A stretch of 64,000 bases of DNA from Chitinolyticbacter albus. Lineage in GTDB: Bacteria > Pseudomonadota > Gammaproteobacteria > Burkholderiales > Chitinibacteraceae. Position 1 is the stretch's first letter; each line of letters opens with the position of its first letter. A program made the translations under genes and the position numbers. Positions 48,346-59,949 of this stretch are shown in pieces. The notes below the pieces were generated by a model. That model saw only the letters and a list, made by a program, of their open reading frames with translations, ran no database searches and had not been told where the DNA came from. The stretch spans positions 264,341 to 328,340 of the forward strand of contig NZ_JANBVF010000001.1 of assembly GCF_024437655.1 (NCBI RefSeq). The letters run 5' to 3'.

Positions 48346-50027
48346 CGCTCTTCCTTGCTCGATACCCAGATCGAGAAAATGATCCACAACGTGTTGAGAA
48401 AGGCGATCAGAAAGCCGATGAAGCCCAGCGCTGGCAGCCCGAACAGCATGGGGCCGGATTTCACCGTCATCACGATGGACGAGCCGATGATCAGCGCGCC
48501 GGTGACGATGCCCATCGTCAGGCGGTTGGCGCTCCTGGAGAGCTGGACCCCGAAATGATCGAGCCGCTTCAGATCGAGATCGACCTTGAACTGGCCGCGC
48601 CGCACCTGCTTGATCAGCTTGCCGACGTCGCGCGGCAAACCGATCAGCAGCCCGGCGGCTTCGATGAGCGAGGCCTTGCCCGACTTGAGCAGTGACTTGG
48701 GGTGATAGCGCGCAATGATCACCTCGCGCACGAAGGGCGTGAGGTGATGCACCATCTGGAAATCCGGGTCGAGCTGGCGACCCAGCCCTTCCAGCGTGAT
48801 CAGCGCCTTGAACAGCAAGGTGAGATCGGACGGCAGCGTGATCTCGTGCTCGCGCATGATCACCGCCACGTCGTTCAGCAAATGGCCGAACTGGATGTCC
48901 TTCAGCGAGAGGTTCTCGTAGTTGAACATGAAGTCGGCGATATCGGCGGCGAGCTTTTCCTCGTCGACCACCACGTCGCCGGTCCAGTCCATCAGCACAT
49001 TGAGGATGCCACGCTCGTCGCGCTCGGCCAGCGCCGCCAAGAGGTCGACGATCTGATCCCGCCGCGGGTGCGGCAGGCGGCCGACCATGCCGAAGTCGAG
49101 AAAGGCGATGCGATCGCCCGGCAGGTACTTCACATTGCCCGGGTGCGGATCGGCATGGAAGTAGCCGTCGATCAGCACCATTTTCAGCACCGCATCGGCG
49201 CCGCGTGCAGCGAGCACCTTGCGATCGTAGCCGAGCACGGCCAGTTGCTCGATCTGGTTGCCGGCCACGCCGCCGACCCAGCTTTGCACGTTGAGCCGCT
49301 CGCTGGTGTAGTCCCAGTAGATGGTGGGAATGACGATATCGGTCTGGGCAGCGAAGTTCTGCGCGAAGCGCTCCAGATTGCGCGCCTCCACCGACAGGTT
49401 GAGCTCGCGCCGCAGCGATTTGGCGAATTCATCGACGATCTTGCCCGGCTGATAGCGGCGCACGTCGGCGAACTCGAACTCCATCAGTCCGGCAATATGC
49501 CGCAGGATGCGCAGGTCCGATTCGATCTTGGCGGTGATGTCCGGGCGGCGGATCTTCAGCACCACCTCCTCGCCGCCGGCGAGTCGCGCGTGGTGCACCT
49601 GGGCAATCGACGCCGAGCCGACCGGCTCGGGATCGATTTCGGTGAAGACCGTGTGCGGATCGGCGCCGAGGATATTGGTCAGCTCAGCCACGATGGTGCT
49701 GTAGGGCAAGGCCGGCACATGGCTTTGCAGCTTTTCGAACTCGACGATCCATTCGGGCGGGAACACGTCGACGCGGGTTGCCAGCACCTGGCCCAGCTTG
49801 ATGAAGGTCGGCCCGAGCTCCTCCAGCGCGCGGCGTACCCGCACGGCTGGATCGAGCGCCTCGATCTCGTGGTTGCCCGGCAGGTGCAGCAGATCCGCGC
49901 TACGCTCCAGCCCGCGTGCCAGCCCCAGCCGCTGCACTAGGTTGCCGAGGCCATGACGCATCAGCACGGCGATGATCTCGCGCACGCGCGGCAGATCGCG
50001 CATCACGGTGAACGTTTCCTTGAGCAT
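48342..50027 (-). CDS. ubiB: ubiquinone biosynthesis kinase-like protein UbiB
   Basis: The 561-residue atypical kinase/ATPase supports coenzyme Q synthesis. The family motif KxGQ is in PTFIKLGQVLATR, the Ala-rich loop in VGSASIAQVHHA, and the catalytic HADPHPGN and AFLDFGMVG are present. Two hydrophobic helices near the C-terminus (about 500-555) anchor it in the membrane. ATG at 50027 fits the family; the upstream frame is not conserved. Confidence 0.95.
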   Translation of the reverse strand: MLKETFTVMRDLPRVREIIAVLMRHGLGNLVQRLGLARGLERSADLLHLPGNHEIEALDPAVRVRRALEELGPTFIKLGQVLATRVDVFPPEWIVEFEKLQSHVPALPYSTIVAELTNILGADPHTVFTEIDPEPVGSASIAQVHHARLAGGEEVVLKIRRPDITAKIESDLRILRHIAGLMEFEFADVRRYQPGKIVDEFAKSLRRELNLSVEARNLERFAQNFAAQTDIVIPTIYWDYTSERLNVQSWVGGVAGNQIEQLAVLGYDRKVLAARGADAVLKMVLIDGYFHADPHPGNVKYLPGDRIAFLDFGMVGRLPHPRRDQIVDLLAALAERDERGILNVLMDWTGDVVVDEEKLAADIADFMFNYENLSLKDIQFGHLLNDVAVIMREHEITLPSDLTLLFKALITLEGLGRQLDPDFQMVHHLTPFVREVIIARYHPKSLLKSGKASLIEAAGLLIGLPRDVGKLIKQVRRGQFKVDLDLKRLDHFGVQLSRSANRLTMGIVTGALIIGSSIVMTVKSGPMLFGLPALGFIGFLIAFLNTLWIIFSIWVSSKEER

Positions 50028-50176
50028 ATTGCTCCATCTGAGGCCTACAGGTTGCCAGATTCTAGCCGGATCGCCGCGCCGCCGCTCGTGACGGCGCACG
50101 ATCCGGGCCCAACGTGGCAGATTCCCCGCGCCACGGTGCTTTACAGCTTACAAAAGCATCGATACATTTGCCCTCC

Positions 50177-51010
50177 ATGAAATTGCACCGCCGCCACCTT
50201 GCCCTGTGCGCGATCCTGGGCGCACTGGCTGCCCTGCCGGTTCCCGCCGATGAGATCGCCCAGCCCCACGCCCAGAACGAGCCCGCTGGACGCCTTGTCG
50301 ACGGCAGTGGCGAACCGGTGAAAGGGATGGAAATGCCCGCCGCCGATAGCCAGCCCACGCCGGATGGGGAGCGCCGCGCGGGCTGGGGCAACAGGACCCC
50401 GACCAAGAGCAGCACGGAGCCCGCGGACGACCATGCCGCGGCCCAGGGACTGCTATTGCAGGCGATGGGTCTGATCGGCGTGAAATACAAGTACGGCGGC
50501 AGTGACCCCAGCTCCGGCCTCGATTGCAGCGGTTTCGTGCGTTATGTGTTCCAGAGTGCGATGAACGTGGTCCTGCCACACAATGCACTGGCGATGAGCC
50601 GCATGGGCGCCGATGTGGAGCGCGAATCGCTGCGCCCTGGCGACCTAGTGTTCTTCAATACGCTGGGCCGATCGTTCTCGCATGTCGGCATCTACCTGGG
50701 CGATGACAAGTTCATTCACTCGCCACGCTCCGGCAAGAGCGTGCAGGTGGAGAATATCCAGATCGCGTACTGGAAGAGCCGCTGGAACGGCGCCCGCCGC
50801 GTGAGCGGAGAGGGTCTCAATGTCGCCGGACTGCTGGCCAGCGCCGGCCAGCCTACGGAAGTGGCCGTGATCGCCGCGGCGCCCAAGGCCAGCGCAAAGT
50901 GCCGCACCGAGAAACGCAAGGTGAAGGGCAAGACCAAGACCGTGGAAGTCTGCTCGGGCGGCAGTGCCAAGCCCAAGACCAAATCGGCCAGCAAGAAAAA
51001 ACGCCGCTGA
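50177..51010 (+). CDS. NlpC/P60 family peptidoglycan hydrolase
   Basis: The 277-residue secreted protein has a signal peptide (cleavage near VPA-DE), a low-complexity linker, and an NlpC/P60 domain (about 90-215): GVKYKYGGSDPSSGLDCSGF with the catalytic Cys, then SHVGIYLGDDKFIHSPRSG with the His. The C-terminal ~40 residues are Lys-rich with two Cys, a tail unusual for the family and likely to bind polyanions or wall polymer. It is divergent from ubiB. Confidence 0.9.
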   Translation: MKLHRRHLALCAILGALAALPVPADEIAQPHAQNEPAGRLVDGSGEPVKGMEMPAADSQPTPDGERRAGWGNRTPTKSSTEPADDHAAAQGLLLQAMGLIGVKYKYGGSDPSSGLDCSGFVRYVFQSAMNVVLPHNALAMSRMGADVERESLRPGDLVFFNTLGRSFSHVGIYLGDDKFIHSPRSGKSVQVENIQIAYWKSRWNGARRVSGEGLNVAGLLASAGQPTEVAVIAAAPKASAKCRTEKRKVKGKTKTVEVCSGGSAKPKTKSASKKKRR

Positions 51011-51025
51011 TCGCGGCGTTTTTTT
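51001..51025 (+). terminator. terminator of the NlpC/P60 gene
   Basis: ACGCCGC and GCGGCGT form a stem around the stop codon, followed by a 7-T run. It also faces the convergent astE gene. Confidence 0.85.
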
Positions 51026-51029
51026 GGGA

Positions 51030-52046
51030 TCAGCCGGCCCTGAAGCGCCGGTCCGGCACGATGATCAGCCCGGCGCGCTGGCCGACGGCAACATCCGGAT
51101 TGGGAAAGATGATGCGCGCGTCCGCCTCGTCGACCGTCCAGCGCGTCTCACCATCTTCGGCGAGCAGCATGCCCTGCGGCAGCGGGGTGAAGTTGTCGGT
51201 CTTGCCATCGATCAGCAGGCGGAACGCGCTGCTCTGCTTTACCACCTCGCGCGAAACGCGATAGACCTGCTGCGATTCGGGTACCTGTTCCGGCTGCGGC
51301 ACGTCGCCCGCGATCAAGCCGCGCAGATAATCGCCCATGCGCGACAGATCGATGCCCTGGTTGTGGCCGAATGGCATGGCGCATCCCAGCTCGACGGTGA
51401 ATGCCGCCGCATCGCAATGCCGGCTGGAATAGAACGAGAACGTCGGCGCCGGCGTCGATTGCAACAACACCGCGTCGATCCCCGCTTCGGCCAAGCAGGC
51501 GATCTGCACCGGATCGAAATCGCGCCCCGCAGGTGGCAGCGGATAGATCGCGAACTTTTCGATCAGGCTGCCGTGGATGGCAGTATGCAGATCGTAATGC
51601 AGCCGTGGCTTGCCCTCTTGCATCGCCCGGGCAAAGAAGCGCACCACGTGGATTTCCAGCATGGTGGCGCGGCGCTGCTCCATGCCATCGCTCACTTCCG
51701 GAATGCGGCAGAACAAGCGGTTCATGTCGGTTTCGACAAAACGCGCGCCGACGCGCAGCGCCGCGACATTGCCCAGAATGAACAACACGCGCGAGCGCAG
51801 GCGGATCTCGGCTTGCAGCAGTTCGCCGATCAGCCGATCGACCAGCTCGACCGGCGCCGTCTCGTTGCCATGTATGCCGCAGGAAATCACCAGATCGAGC
51901 TTGCGGCGTTCGCTGTCCCTGGGCTCGAAACGGACCACGCCCTCGTCCATCACCTGCACCCGCACACCATTGGGCAGGGTGTAGGGCAGCGCCGTCTCGG
52001 TGTCGCCGGCGAGGGTCTGTTGCAGGAAGTGCGTGACGTGCATCAT
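51030..52046 (-). CDS. astE: succinylglutamate desuccinylase
   Basis: AstE performs the last step of arginine succinyltransferase catabolism, releasing glutamate and succinate. The 338-residue zinc hydrolase has SCGIHGNETAP (His and Glu zinc ligands) and LHYDLHTAIHGS (His). It is last in the astA-D-B-E operon. The Met-Met start leaves position 1 or 2 open. Confidence 0.94.
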   Translation of the reverse strand: MMHVTHFLQQTLAGDTETALPYTLPNGVRVQVMDEGVVRFEPRDSERRKLDLVISCGIHGNETAPVELVDRLIGELLQAEIRLRSRVLFILGNVAALRVGARFVETDMNRLFCRIPEVSDGMEQRRATMLEIHVVRFFARAMQEGKPRLHYDLHTAIHGSLIEKFAIYPLPPAGRDFDPVQIACLAEAGIDAVLLQSTPAPTFSFYSSRHCDAAAFTVELGCAMPFGHNQGIDLSRMGDYLRGLIAGDVPQPEQVPESQQVYRVSREVVKQSSAFRLLIDGKTDNFTPLPQGMLLAEDGETRWTVDEADARIIFPNPDVAVGQRAGLIIVPDRRFRAG

Positions 52047-52071
52047 GGGTAAAAGGGGAAGTGGATAGCCG

Positions 52072-53415
52072 TCAGCTTAGCCCGGTTCCACCGTATTGAA
52101 ATGGATAAATGCTGCCCAGGCCCAGGATGCGCGTCAGCACATCGAGCGCGGTGCGCACCTCCAGCAGCAGTTGCGGGTCGGCCAGTTCCGCCACACTCAG
52201 CCGATCGCGGTAATGGGTATCGACCCAGTCGTTGAGTGTGGCGAACAACGCGTCGTTCAGCCACACCTTGGGATTCACCGCCGCGGCCTCGGCCTCGTTT
52301 AGCGCCACACGCAGGCGCAGGCAGGCTGGGCCGCCACCGTTTTGCATGCTCTGCTTGAGATCGAACACCAGCACCTCACTGATCGGCCCCTGGCCGTGCA
52401 AGGACTGCAGATAGCGCCACACGGCGGGCAACTGCCGGCATTCCTCCGGCACCACCAAGCGCATTTGTCCGTTACCGGCATCGAGCAACTGGCTGTTGAA
52501 CAGGTAACTCTTGATTGCTTCTCCAACGCTGACTTCGGCCACCGGCACCTCGATCACGTGCAGGCCACCGCCCAGCTTGGCATCGAGCTCGCGATAAACC
52601 GTCGACTGATCGAGAAAGGCCTGCTCATGGCAGAACAGCACATCCAGGTTACCGACCGCGATCACGTCGTTGTGAAACACGCCGGCATCGATCACCTCCG
52701 GATTCTGCTGCGCATAGACGGTGTAATCCGGATTCAGCCCATGCAGCCGAGCTACTGCCTCGCTCGCCTCCAGTGTCTGACGCGCCGGGTAGCGCTGTGG
52801 GGCTGGACCATCGGCCCAGTGCTTGCGGCCATAAACGAAGAATTCGACTCCAGACTCGCCATAGCCACGGCAAAACCGCGTGTGGTTGGCGGCCCCCTCG
52901 TCGCCGAAAGCCGCGTGCATGGGCAAGGCATCGTGCACCGCGAACCGCGCTGCGTTGGCAAAGATCGCGCGCAGGGTGCGAGCCGTCTGCGCGTGTTCGA
53001 GGGCGCGATGAAACTTGTTCTGCAAGTTGGCGACGGTGAAGTGCACGCGGCGATCGGCCGTATCGGCCGACGGGCTCACGGTGGCGGCGTTCGCCGTCCA
53101 CATGCTCGATGCCGACGAGACGTTGGAGAGCAGCTGGGGGGCGGCGGCGGCAGCCAGCAACAGCTCGGGATCGGTGCCGGTAAAGCCCAGGCGCCGCAAC
53201 TCCCACACCGCAGGGCGCTCCTGCGGCGGCAGCACGCCCTGGCGATAGCCCAGATCCACCAACGCCTTCATCTTGGCCAGGCCCTGCTTGGCGGCCGCCT
53301 TGGGGTTGGCCGTTTGCCCCGCATTGCCGGTCGAGGCGACATTACCAAAGGAATGGCCGCCGTAATGATGCGTCGGGCCGACCAGGCCATCGAAATTGGC
53401 TTCAAACGCGCTCAT
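52072..53415 (-). CDS. astB: N-succinylarginine dihydrolase
   Basis: The 447-residue amidinotransferase-fold enzyme removes ammonia and CO2 from succinylarginine. It begins [18 protein letters not shown], contains [15 protein letters not shown], and near the C-terminus [14 protein letters not shown] with the nucleophilic Cys. It starts 7 nt after astD. Confidence 0.96.
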   Translation of the reverse strand: MSAFEANFDGLVGPTHHYGGHSFGNVASTGNAGQTANPKAAAKQGLAKMKALVDLGYRQGVLPPQERPAVWELRRLGFTGTDPELLLAAAAAPQLLSNVSSASSMWTANAATVSPSADTADRRVHFTVANLQNKFHRALEHAQTARTLRAIFANAARFAVHDALPMHAAFGDEGAANHTRFCRGYGESGVEFFVYGRKHWADGPAPQRYPARQTLEASEAVARLHGLNPDYTVYAQQNPEVIDAGVFHNDVIAVGNLDVLFCHEQAFLDQSTVYRELDAKLGGGLHVIEVPVAEVSVGEAIKSYLFNSQLLDAGNGQMRLVVPEECRQLPAVWRYLQSLHGQGPISEVLVFDLKQSMQNGGGPACLRLRVALNEAEAAAVNPKVWLNDALFATLNDWVDTHYRDRLSVAELADPQLLLEVRTALDVLTRILGLGSIYPFQYGGTGLS

Positions 53416-53422
53416 GGATGCC

Positions 53423-54883
<1,461 letters not shown>

Positions 54884-55918
54884 TTACTCCTTGTGACTGC
54901 TGCCGGTAGCGAGCGGCACGGCGCGTACGCTGTCACCGTCGCCGATATTCAGTTGCGCCAGCACGGCTGGCGTCAGCGGCAGCGTATTCTCCAGCGGCCG
55001 GGTCACCGCGATGGTGGCGCGAAAATCGCCCAGCCTGCGGTTACTGACCAGCCAGGCCGACCCGCCCTTGGCTTCGCTCGTGACCGGCAGCGCATCGAAG
55101 CATGCGGACTTGCGCACCGCCCGGATGTCGGCGAGCGAGCATTCCAGGCTGGGACCAGCATCGAAGATGTCGATATAGCCCTGGTAGCGGAAGCCCTCGT
55201 CCTCCAGCAGGCGGCGCGCCGGCCGCGTCGCCGGATGCACTTCAGCGATGGCCGCCTGTGCTTCTTCCGAGAGCAGGCTGGTATAGATCGGATACTTGGG
55301 CATCAGCTCGGCGATGAAGGATTTGCTGCCGACGTAGGAGAGGAAGTCGGCACGCGCGAAATCCATCTTGAAGAAGTGCCGCCCCAGGCTTTCCCAAAAC
55401 GGCGAGCGGCCAGCGTCGTCGGACACGCCGCGCATTTCGGCGATCACCCGGTCGGAGAACCGCTGCGGAAACTCGGCCATGAACAGGAAACGCGCCTTCG
55501 ATAACAAGGCGCCGTTGCCGTCGCGACGCCAATCGGGCAGCAGGAACAGCGAGCAAAGCTCGGAAGCGCCGGTCAGGTCCGAAGTCAGGAACAAGGTGGG
55601 AAGCTGCTTATAGATACCCAGCTCGCGCGAGGAATGCACCGACAGGCCCACGCGATAGTTGTACCAGGTGTCGTGCATGCCCACGGCGGCCTCGATCGCC
55701 GAACTGCCAACGATACTGCCACTGACCTCGTCTTCCATCACGAACACATAGCTGGCATGACCCAGTTCCGGGTTGCCTTCGACCGACTGCGCACTCGCCG
55801 CGATGCGCGCCGCCAGCCGCTCGCTATCGGGCTGCAGCGTGGTGACGCCCACGCCGGCTTCGTTCGCCAGCGCCAGCAAGGCCCCGAGATCATCGGCGGC
55901 TATGGTTCTGAACAGCAT
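54884..55918 (-). CDS. astA: arginine N-succinyltransferase
   Basis: AstA begins arginine catabolism by joining succinyl-CoA to arginine. The 344-residue protein has the family N-terminus MLFRTIAADDLGALLALA and the ELCSLFLLPDWRRDGNG, FFKMDFARADFLS blocks. ATG 55918 has AGGAG upstream; the frame is open further but not conserved. It is the only AstA-type subunit (not the AruFG pair). It heads the ast operon. Confidence 0.95.
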   Translation of the reverse strand: MLFRTIAADDLGALLALANEAGVGVTTLQPDSERLAARIAASAQSVEGNPELGHASYVFVMEDEVSGSIVGSSAIEAAVGMHDTWYNYRVGLSVHSSRELGIYKQLPTLFLTSDLTGASELCSLFLLPDWRRDGNGALLSKARFLFMAEFPQRFSDRVIAEMRGVSDDAGRSPFWESLGRHFFKMDFARADFLSYVGSKSFIAELMPKYPIYTSLLSEEAQAAIAEVHPATRPARRLLEDEGFRYQGYIDIFDAGPSLECSLADIRAVRKSACFDALPVTSEAKGGSAWLVSNRRLGDFRATIAVTRPLENTLPLTPAVLAQLNIGDGDSVRAVPLATGSSHKE

Positions 55919-56097
55919 GGGCGCAGCACTCCTGGTATCGCCTGCACTGTAGCAACCGTCCTTGCCAGGACCAATGCGGACTATCCCCAGCAAGCCGTGC
56001 AAAGCAAGCAATCATCGCGCCGCTTGACCCCGAACATCGTAAGTACTATGCAAAACAAGCAAGCTTTTGTTTGTTCACATTCTGTTCCGGAGATGAC

Positions 56098-57198
56098 ATG
56101 TTAAAGTACAGTCCCCTCGCGACGCTGGTCGCACTTGCATCATTCTCGGCCCACGCGGAGGTCAGCATAGGCGGCTCTGCCGAAATGGACTTGTTCTACC
56201 GCACCAATAACGGTGCCAATTTCGCCGACACCGATACCGAAGGCAAAGTGCTCCAGGAAATCGCCATCGTCGTCAATGTCGACGGCAAGGACCGACTGGA
56301 CGACGGCAGCAGCCTATCCTGGCGCCTGGCCCAGAAGGTGGCCACCAATTATCGCTTCGACAGTTGGGGGCAGCGTGAAGCATGGATAGGCTATGACACC
56401 TCCGTGGGTACCTTCCGCTTTGGCAACCAGTTTTCCACGCTCTATCTCACTATGCTGGATTGGCCGTACGGCGCCCATGGCGTGAGTAATTTGACTGGCG
56501 ATTTCGGCGCGCATGAGGTCGCTTACCCGAGCGCCATCACCTACCTCTCCCCCAAATTCTCCGGATTCTCTTTTGGCGCCCAGTACGAACTTGGCGCAGG
56601 CACGGGCGACGCCAACGCCTATGAAGTGACCGCCGCCTATGCCGCCGATGCGTTCAATATCGATGCCGGCTACTACCAGGGCAAAAACAGCGAAAGCATG
56701 GACTCCGAGTCGGCGAGTTTCGGTGGCAGCGGCTGGGGTAGCGGCGGGCTGTACAACGCCGACAACAAGGCGCGCCAGTACTTCATCGGCGGTCGATTCC
56801 GGTTTGGCGATGGATTTGAAGTGGGCGGCGCCTATACACGTCACGAATGGGAAGGTGATGTCCCCAATGTGCATGCCGCAGGTTCCGACAAGACCTCCGT
56901 GGACCAATATCTGCTGCGCGGTGGCTATACGACGGGCAAACACAACTTCACGCTGGCCTACCAGTACATTGCGGATAGCGAGACCGATAGCGACGAGCGC
57001 GATGATGGTATCCAGGCCGTCAACTTCCAGTACACCTATAGCCTCTCCAAGCAAACCGTCGGCTTCGTGCAGCTGCGCCATCACATGCTCGACAATGCAG
57101 GACAACCTAGCGTGATGCATGCGAGCTACCAGCTCGACGGCCTCGGGCATGAGGATAATGTAACCCGCTTCCTGGTCGGCACCTGGACCGGTTTCTGA
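56098..57198 (+). CDS. Gram-negative porin, second type
   Basis: The 366-residue outer-membrane porin has a signal peptide ending at AHA-EV (residue 20), a mature start EVSIGGSAEMDLFYRTN and a C-terminal Phe (TWTGF), typical of Porin_4 barrels. It is clearly different from the porin at 44428. CCGGAGA precedes the start. It lies next to the ast operon and could admit amino acids, but this is inference. Confidence 0.9.
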   Translation: MLKYSPLATLVALASFSAHAEVSIGGSAEMDLFYRTNNGANFADTDTEGKVLQEIAIVVNVDGKDRLDDGSSLSWRLAQKVATNYRFDSWGQREAWIGYDTSVGTFRFGNQFSTLYLTMLDWPYGAHGVSNLTGDFGAHEVAYPSAITYLSPKFSGFSFGAQYELGAGTGDANAYEVTAAYAADAFNIDAGYYQGKNSESMDSESASFGGSGWGSGGLYNADNKARQYFIGGRFRFGDGFEVGGAYTRHEWEGDVPNVHAAGSDKTSVDQYLLRGGYTTGKHNFTLAYQYIADSETDSDERDDGIQAVNFQYTYSLSKQTVGFVQLRHHMLDNAGQPSVMHASYQLDGLGHEDNVTRFLVGTWTGF

Positions 57199-57221
57199 TG
57201 CTGTAGCTAACCTGGTAACAA

Positions 57222-57251
57222 CAACAAACCCCGCATCGGCGGGGTTTGTTG
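57222..57251. terminator. terminator between porin and rpoS
   Basis: CAACAAACCCCGC and GCGGGGTTTGTTG form a perfect 13-bp stem with a 4-nt loop. It works for both converging genes. Confidence 0.88.
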
Positions 57252-57299
57252 TTGGGCGGCTCGCTCTTGCTTCGCCCCCAAGCTGGATTTTGATTCCGC

Positions 57300-58268
57300 C
57301 TAAAGCACCACGTCGCGCGTCACGCCATAGCGGCGCAGGATGCGGCGTAATTGCTCCAGGGCCTCGATCTGGATCTGCCGTACCCGTTCGCGCGTCAGGC
57401 TGAGGCTGGACGCCAGATCTTCCAGCGTGCAGATCTCGTGACCGTTGAGCCCATAGCGACGTTCGATCACCATGCGCTGCTTGTCATTGAGCTGCTTCAG
57501 CCATTCACGCACATAACGCTCGACTTCGGCGCTTTGCAAAATGGCTTCCGGGCCGTCGGAGTGCTCGTCCGGGATCGATTCACCGATCGTCAGCATCGGA
57601 TCGATATCGAGCGGTGCATCGAGCGAGGCGACGCGCTCGTTGAGCCCCATCACCCTGCGTACGTCCTCCACATCCTTGCCGACGAGGTGGGCAATGTCTT
57701 CCAGTGTCGGCTCGTGACCCATGGTCGCTTCGAGATGGCGCTGGGCGCGCAGGTAGACATTGAGCTCCTTGATCACATGGACCGGCAGCCGGATGGTGCG
57801 GCTCTGGTTCATGATGGCCCGCTCTATGCTCTGGCGTATCCACCAGGTGGCATAGGTGGAAAAGCGGAATCCGCGTTCCGGATCGAATTTTTCCAGTGCG
57901 TGCATGAGACCGATATTGCCTTCCTCGATCAGGTCGAGCAGCGTCATGCCACGGTTGATGTAGTGCTTGGCAATGTTCACGACCAGACGAAGATTGTGCT
58001 CGATCATCTTCTGCCGGGCTTCGAAATCACCCTGGACCACGCGGCGGGCGAGCGCGCGTTCCTGGTCCGGCGTCAACAGCGGGCTTTGCCCGATCTCGTT
58101 GAGGTAAATCTGGGTGACATCCCCGGTGCTTTCGTAGGCCGGTTGCTCGGCCTCGCTGGCAGCCCCGGCTTCCTCTTCCGCTTCATCTTCCTGTTCCGCC
58201 TCGTTGAGCTCTAGCGCCTCTTCGCTATCGAGCTCTGCGTCTTCCAGGGTATCCATTTGCTCATTCAT
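57300..58268 (-). CDS. rpoS: RNA polymerase sigma factor RpoS
   Basis: RpoS directs stationary-phase and general stress transcription. The 322-residue protein has region 1.2 ([16 protein letters not shown]), region 2 ([33 protein letters not shown]) and region 4 ([20 protein letters not shown]). A strongly acidic, Glu/Ala-rich N-terminal stretch (about residues 8-45) is longer than in E. coli. It follows nlpD by 5 nt, so its promoter may lie in nlpD. Confidence 0.96.
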   Translation of the reverse strand: MNEQMDTLEDAELDSEEALELNEAEQEDEAEEEAGAASEAEQPAYESTGDVTQIYLNEIGQSPLLTPDQERALARRVVQGDFEARQKMIEHNLRLVVNIAKHYINRGMTLLDLIEEGNIGLMHALEKFDPERGFRFSTYATWWIRQSIERAIMNQSRTIRLPVHVIKELNVYLRAQRHLEATMGHEPTLEDIAHLVGKDVEDVRRVMGLNERVASLDAPLDIDPMLTIGESIPDEHSDGPEAILQSAEVERYVREWLKQLNDKQRMVIERRYGLNGHEICTLEDLASSLSLTRERVRQIQIEALEQLRRILRRYGVTRDVVL

Positions 58269-58273
58269 GGGTG

Positions 58274-59242
58274 TCAGTCCGTCTGGATATATTTGGCCGG
58301 ATCGACCGGCTTGCCAAACCTGCGGATTTCAAAATGAAGCTTGACTTGGTCGCTGTCGCTGTCGCCCATTTCCGCGATCTTTTCGCCGCGCTTGACGACA
58401 TCCCCCTCCTTGACGATCAACTTACTGTTGTGGGCGTAGGCCGTCAAATACTCGTTGTTATGCTTGATGATGATCATCTTGCCATAGCCCCTCAACCCCG
58501 CTCCGGCGTACACAATCTTGCCAGAACCTGACGCAACGATAGGCTGGCCTATTTTTCCGCCGATATCAATACCTTTTGTTTCCGTGCTGAAACTTTTTGT
58601 TACTTTCCCTGCAGTGGGCAACAGCCAGTCGCTGCTATCCACCTCCCCATCAGTGCTTGGTGACGCATGCTTTTCTGGGGGTTTTTCCGTCAAAACCGGG
58701 GTAACCGTCGGGGCAGGAGTCGGGGACGGAGTGATGGCCGGCTGTGGTTTAGATGCAACGGCCGGCCCCTCCGCCTGCGCCGCCACCTGTGCAGCAGCGG
58801 CAGTGGTATAGGGCAGGCGTACCGCCTTGGGGTAGGCCAACGCGGCTGCCGGCACGGCCGGCTGCGTTGGGGGTGTGACGGGCTTCACAGCAACGGGCGC
58901 GTCATCGGTCAATGGTTTGACCACCACGCCGTCCGGCGTACCCGGTGCAGTCAAGCGCAACGCCTGGCCCACCTTGATGTCATTGACATTGGCCAGGTTG
59001 TTCCAGGCGGCGAGGTCCTTGTAATCGAGTCCATTGTCGAGCGCGATGCGATAGAGCGTATCGCCGCGTTTGATGATATAGCTGCCCGCCGGCGCTCCCG
59101 CCGCAGGCGCAGCCGTGACGGGGGTGGGTGCTACCGGGCGGCTGGTACCATCAAGGATCGGCGCCGGACTGCGCGGCTCGCTGGCGCAAGCGGCAAGCAG
59201 AACGACGAGGGAAACGATGAGACACTGCCGGCTCACGGGCAA
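58274..59242 (-). CDS. nlpD: murein hydrolase activator NlpD
   Basis: The 322-residue lipoprotein (lipobox LAAC) has a LysM domain ([20 protein letters not shown], about 53-97), a Pro/Ala-rich linker and a degenerate LytM/M23 domain. The usual zinc ligands are missing ([25 protein letters not shown] lack the full HxxxD...HxH set), as in activators that switch on amidases instead of cutting. In the surE-pcm-nlpD-rpoS cluster. Confidence 0.93.
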   Translation of the reverse strand: MPVSRQCLIVSLVVLLAACASEPRSPAPILDGTSRPVAPTPVTAAPAAGAPAGSYIIKRGDTLYRIALDNGLDYKDLAAWNNLANVNDIKVGQALRLTAPGTPDGVVVKPLTDDAPVAVKPVTPPTQPAVPAAALAYPKAVRLPYTTAAAAQVAAQAEGPAVASKPQPAITPSPTPAPTVTPVLTEKPPEKHASPSTDGEVDSSDWLLPTAGKVTKSFSTETKGIDIGGKIGQPIVASGSGKIVYAGAGLRGYGKMIIIKHNNEYLTAYAHNSKLIVKEGDVVKRGEKIAEMGDSDSDQVKLHFEIRRFGKPVDPAKYIQTD

Positions 59243-59265
59243 ACTCCTTGTTACGATTGCAAGTT

Positions 59266-59287
59266 AAAAGCGCGGCCCACGCCGCGC
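59266..59287 (-). terminator. terminator after pcm
   Basis: On the minus strand GCGCGGC and GCCGCGC form a 7-bp stem with a GTGG loop followed by TTTTAACTT. It separates surE-pcm from nlpD. Confidence 0.7.
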
Positions 59288-59289
59288 GC

Positions 59290-59949
59290 TCAGGCTACAC
59301 CAGGCAGCAGCGGAACGAAGCGGACTTTTTCCAGTCGCGTCTCGGCGTAACCGTCGGCAAGCCGCTCTATCATGCGCAGCTCCTGGTCCTCGACGCCGAC
59401 CGGAAATACCAGGCGCCCGCCCACGGCAAGCTGATCGACCAGCAGCTCCGGCACGATGGGTGCCGCCGCGGTGATCATGATGGCGTCAAACGGCGCAGCG
59501 TCGGGCTGGCCGCGGCTGCCGTCGCCGTGGCGCAGGCGTACGTTGCGCACACCAAGCTCAGCCAGGCGCTCGCGTGTACCCTTGGCGAGGCCACCGATCC
59601 GCTCGATCGAATAAACGGTCTTGTAGAACTGCGCCAGCACCGTGGTCTGGTAACCGCAGCCCGTGCCGATTTCGAGGATGCGTCCCCGCCCAGCCCAGCC
59701 CAGCACCAGTTCGGTCATGCGCGCGACGATGTAGGGCTGCGAAATCGTCTGGTTGTACCCGATGGGCAGCGATACATCGTCATAAGCACGATGCGACAGC
59801 GCCTCATCGACGAACACATGGCGCGGCACTTCACCGATCACAGCCAGCACCGCCTCATCGGCAATGCCACTGCCTCGCAAGCGTTCGACCAGTCGGGCGC
59901 GGGTGCGTGCGGAAGTCATGCCGCTGCCACCGGGAATATTGAAGCTCAT
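59290..59949 (-). CDS. pcm: protein-L-isoaspartate O-methyltransferase
   Basis: Pcm repairs damaged aspartyl residues in proteins using SAM. The 219-residue protein has [36 protein letters not shown] and the SAM motif [16 protein letters not shown]. Its ATG ([10 protein letters not shown]) overlaps the surE stop by 4 nt. Confidence 0.95.
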   Translation of the reverse strand: MSFNIPGGSGMTSARTRARLVERLRGSGIADEAVLAVIGEVPRHVFVDEALSHRAYDDVSLPIGYNQTISQPYIVARMTELVLGWAGRGRILEIGTGCGYQTTVLAQFYKTVYSIERIGGLAKGTRERLAELGVRNVRLRHGDGSRGQPDAAPFDAIMITAAAPIVPELLVDQLAVGGRLVFPVGVEDQELRMIERLADGYAETRLEKVRFVPLLPGVA

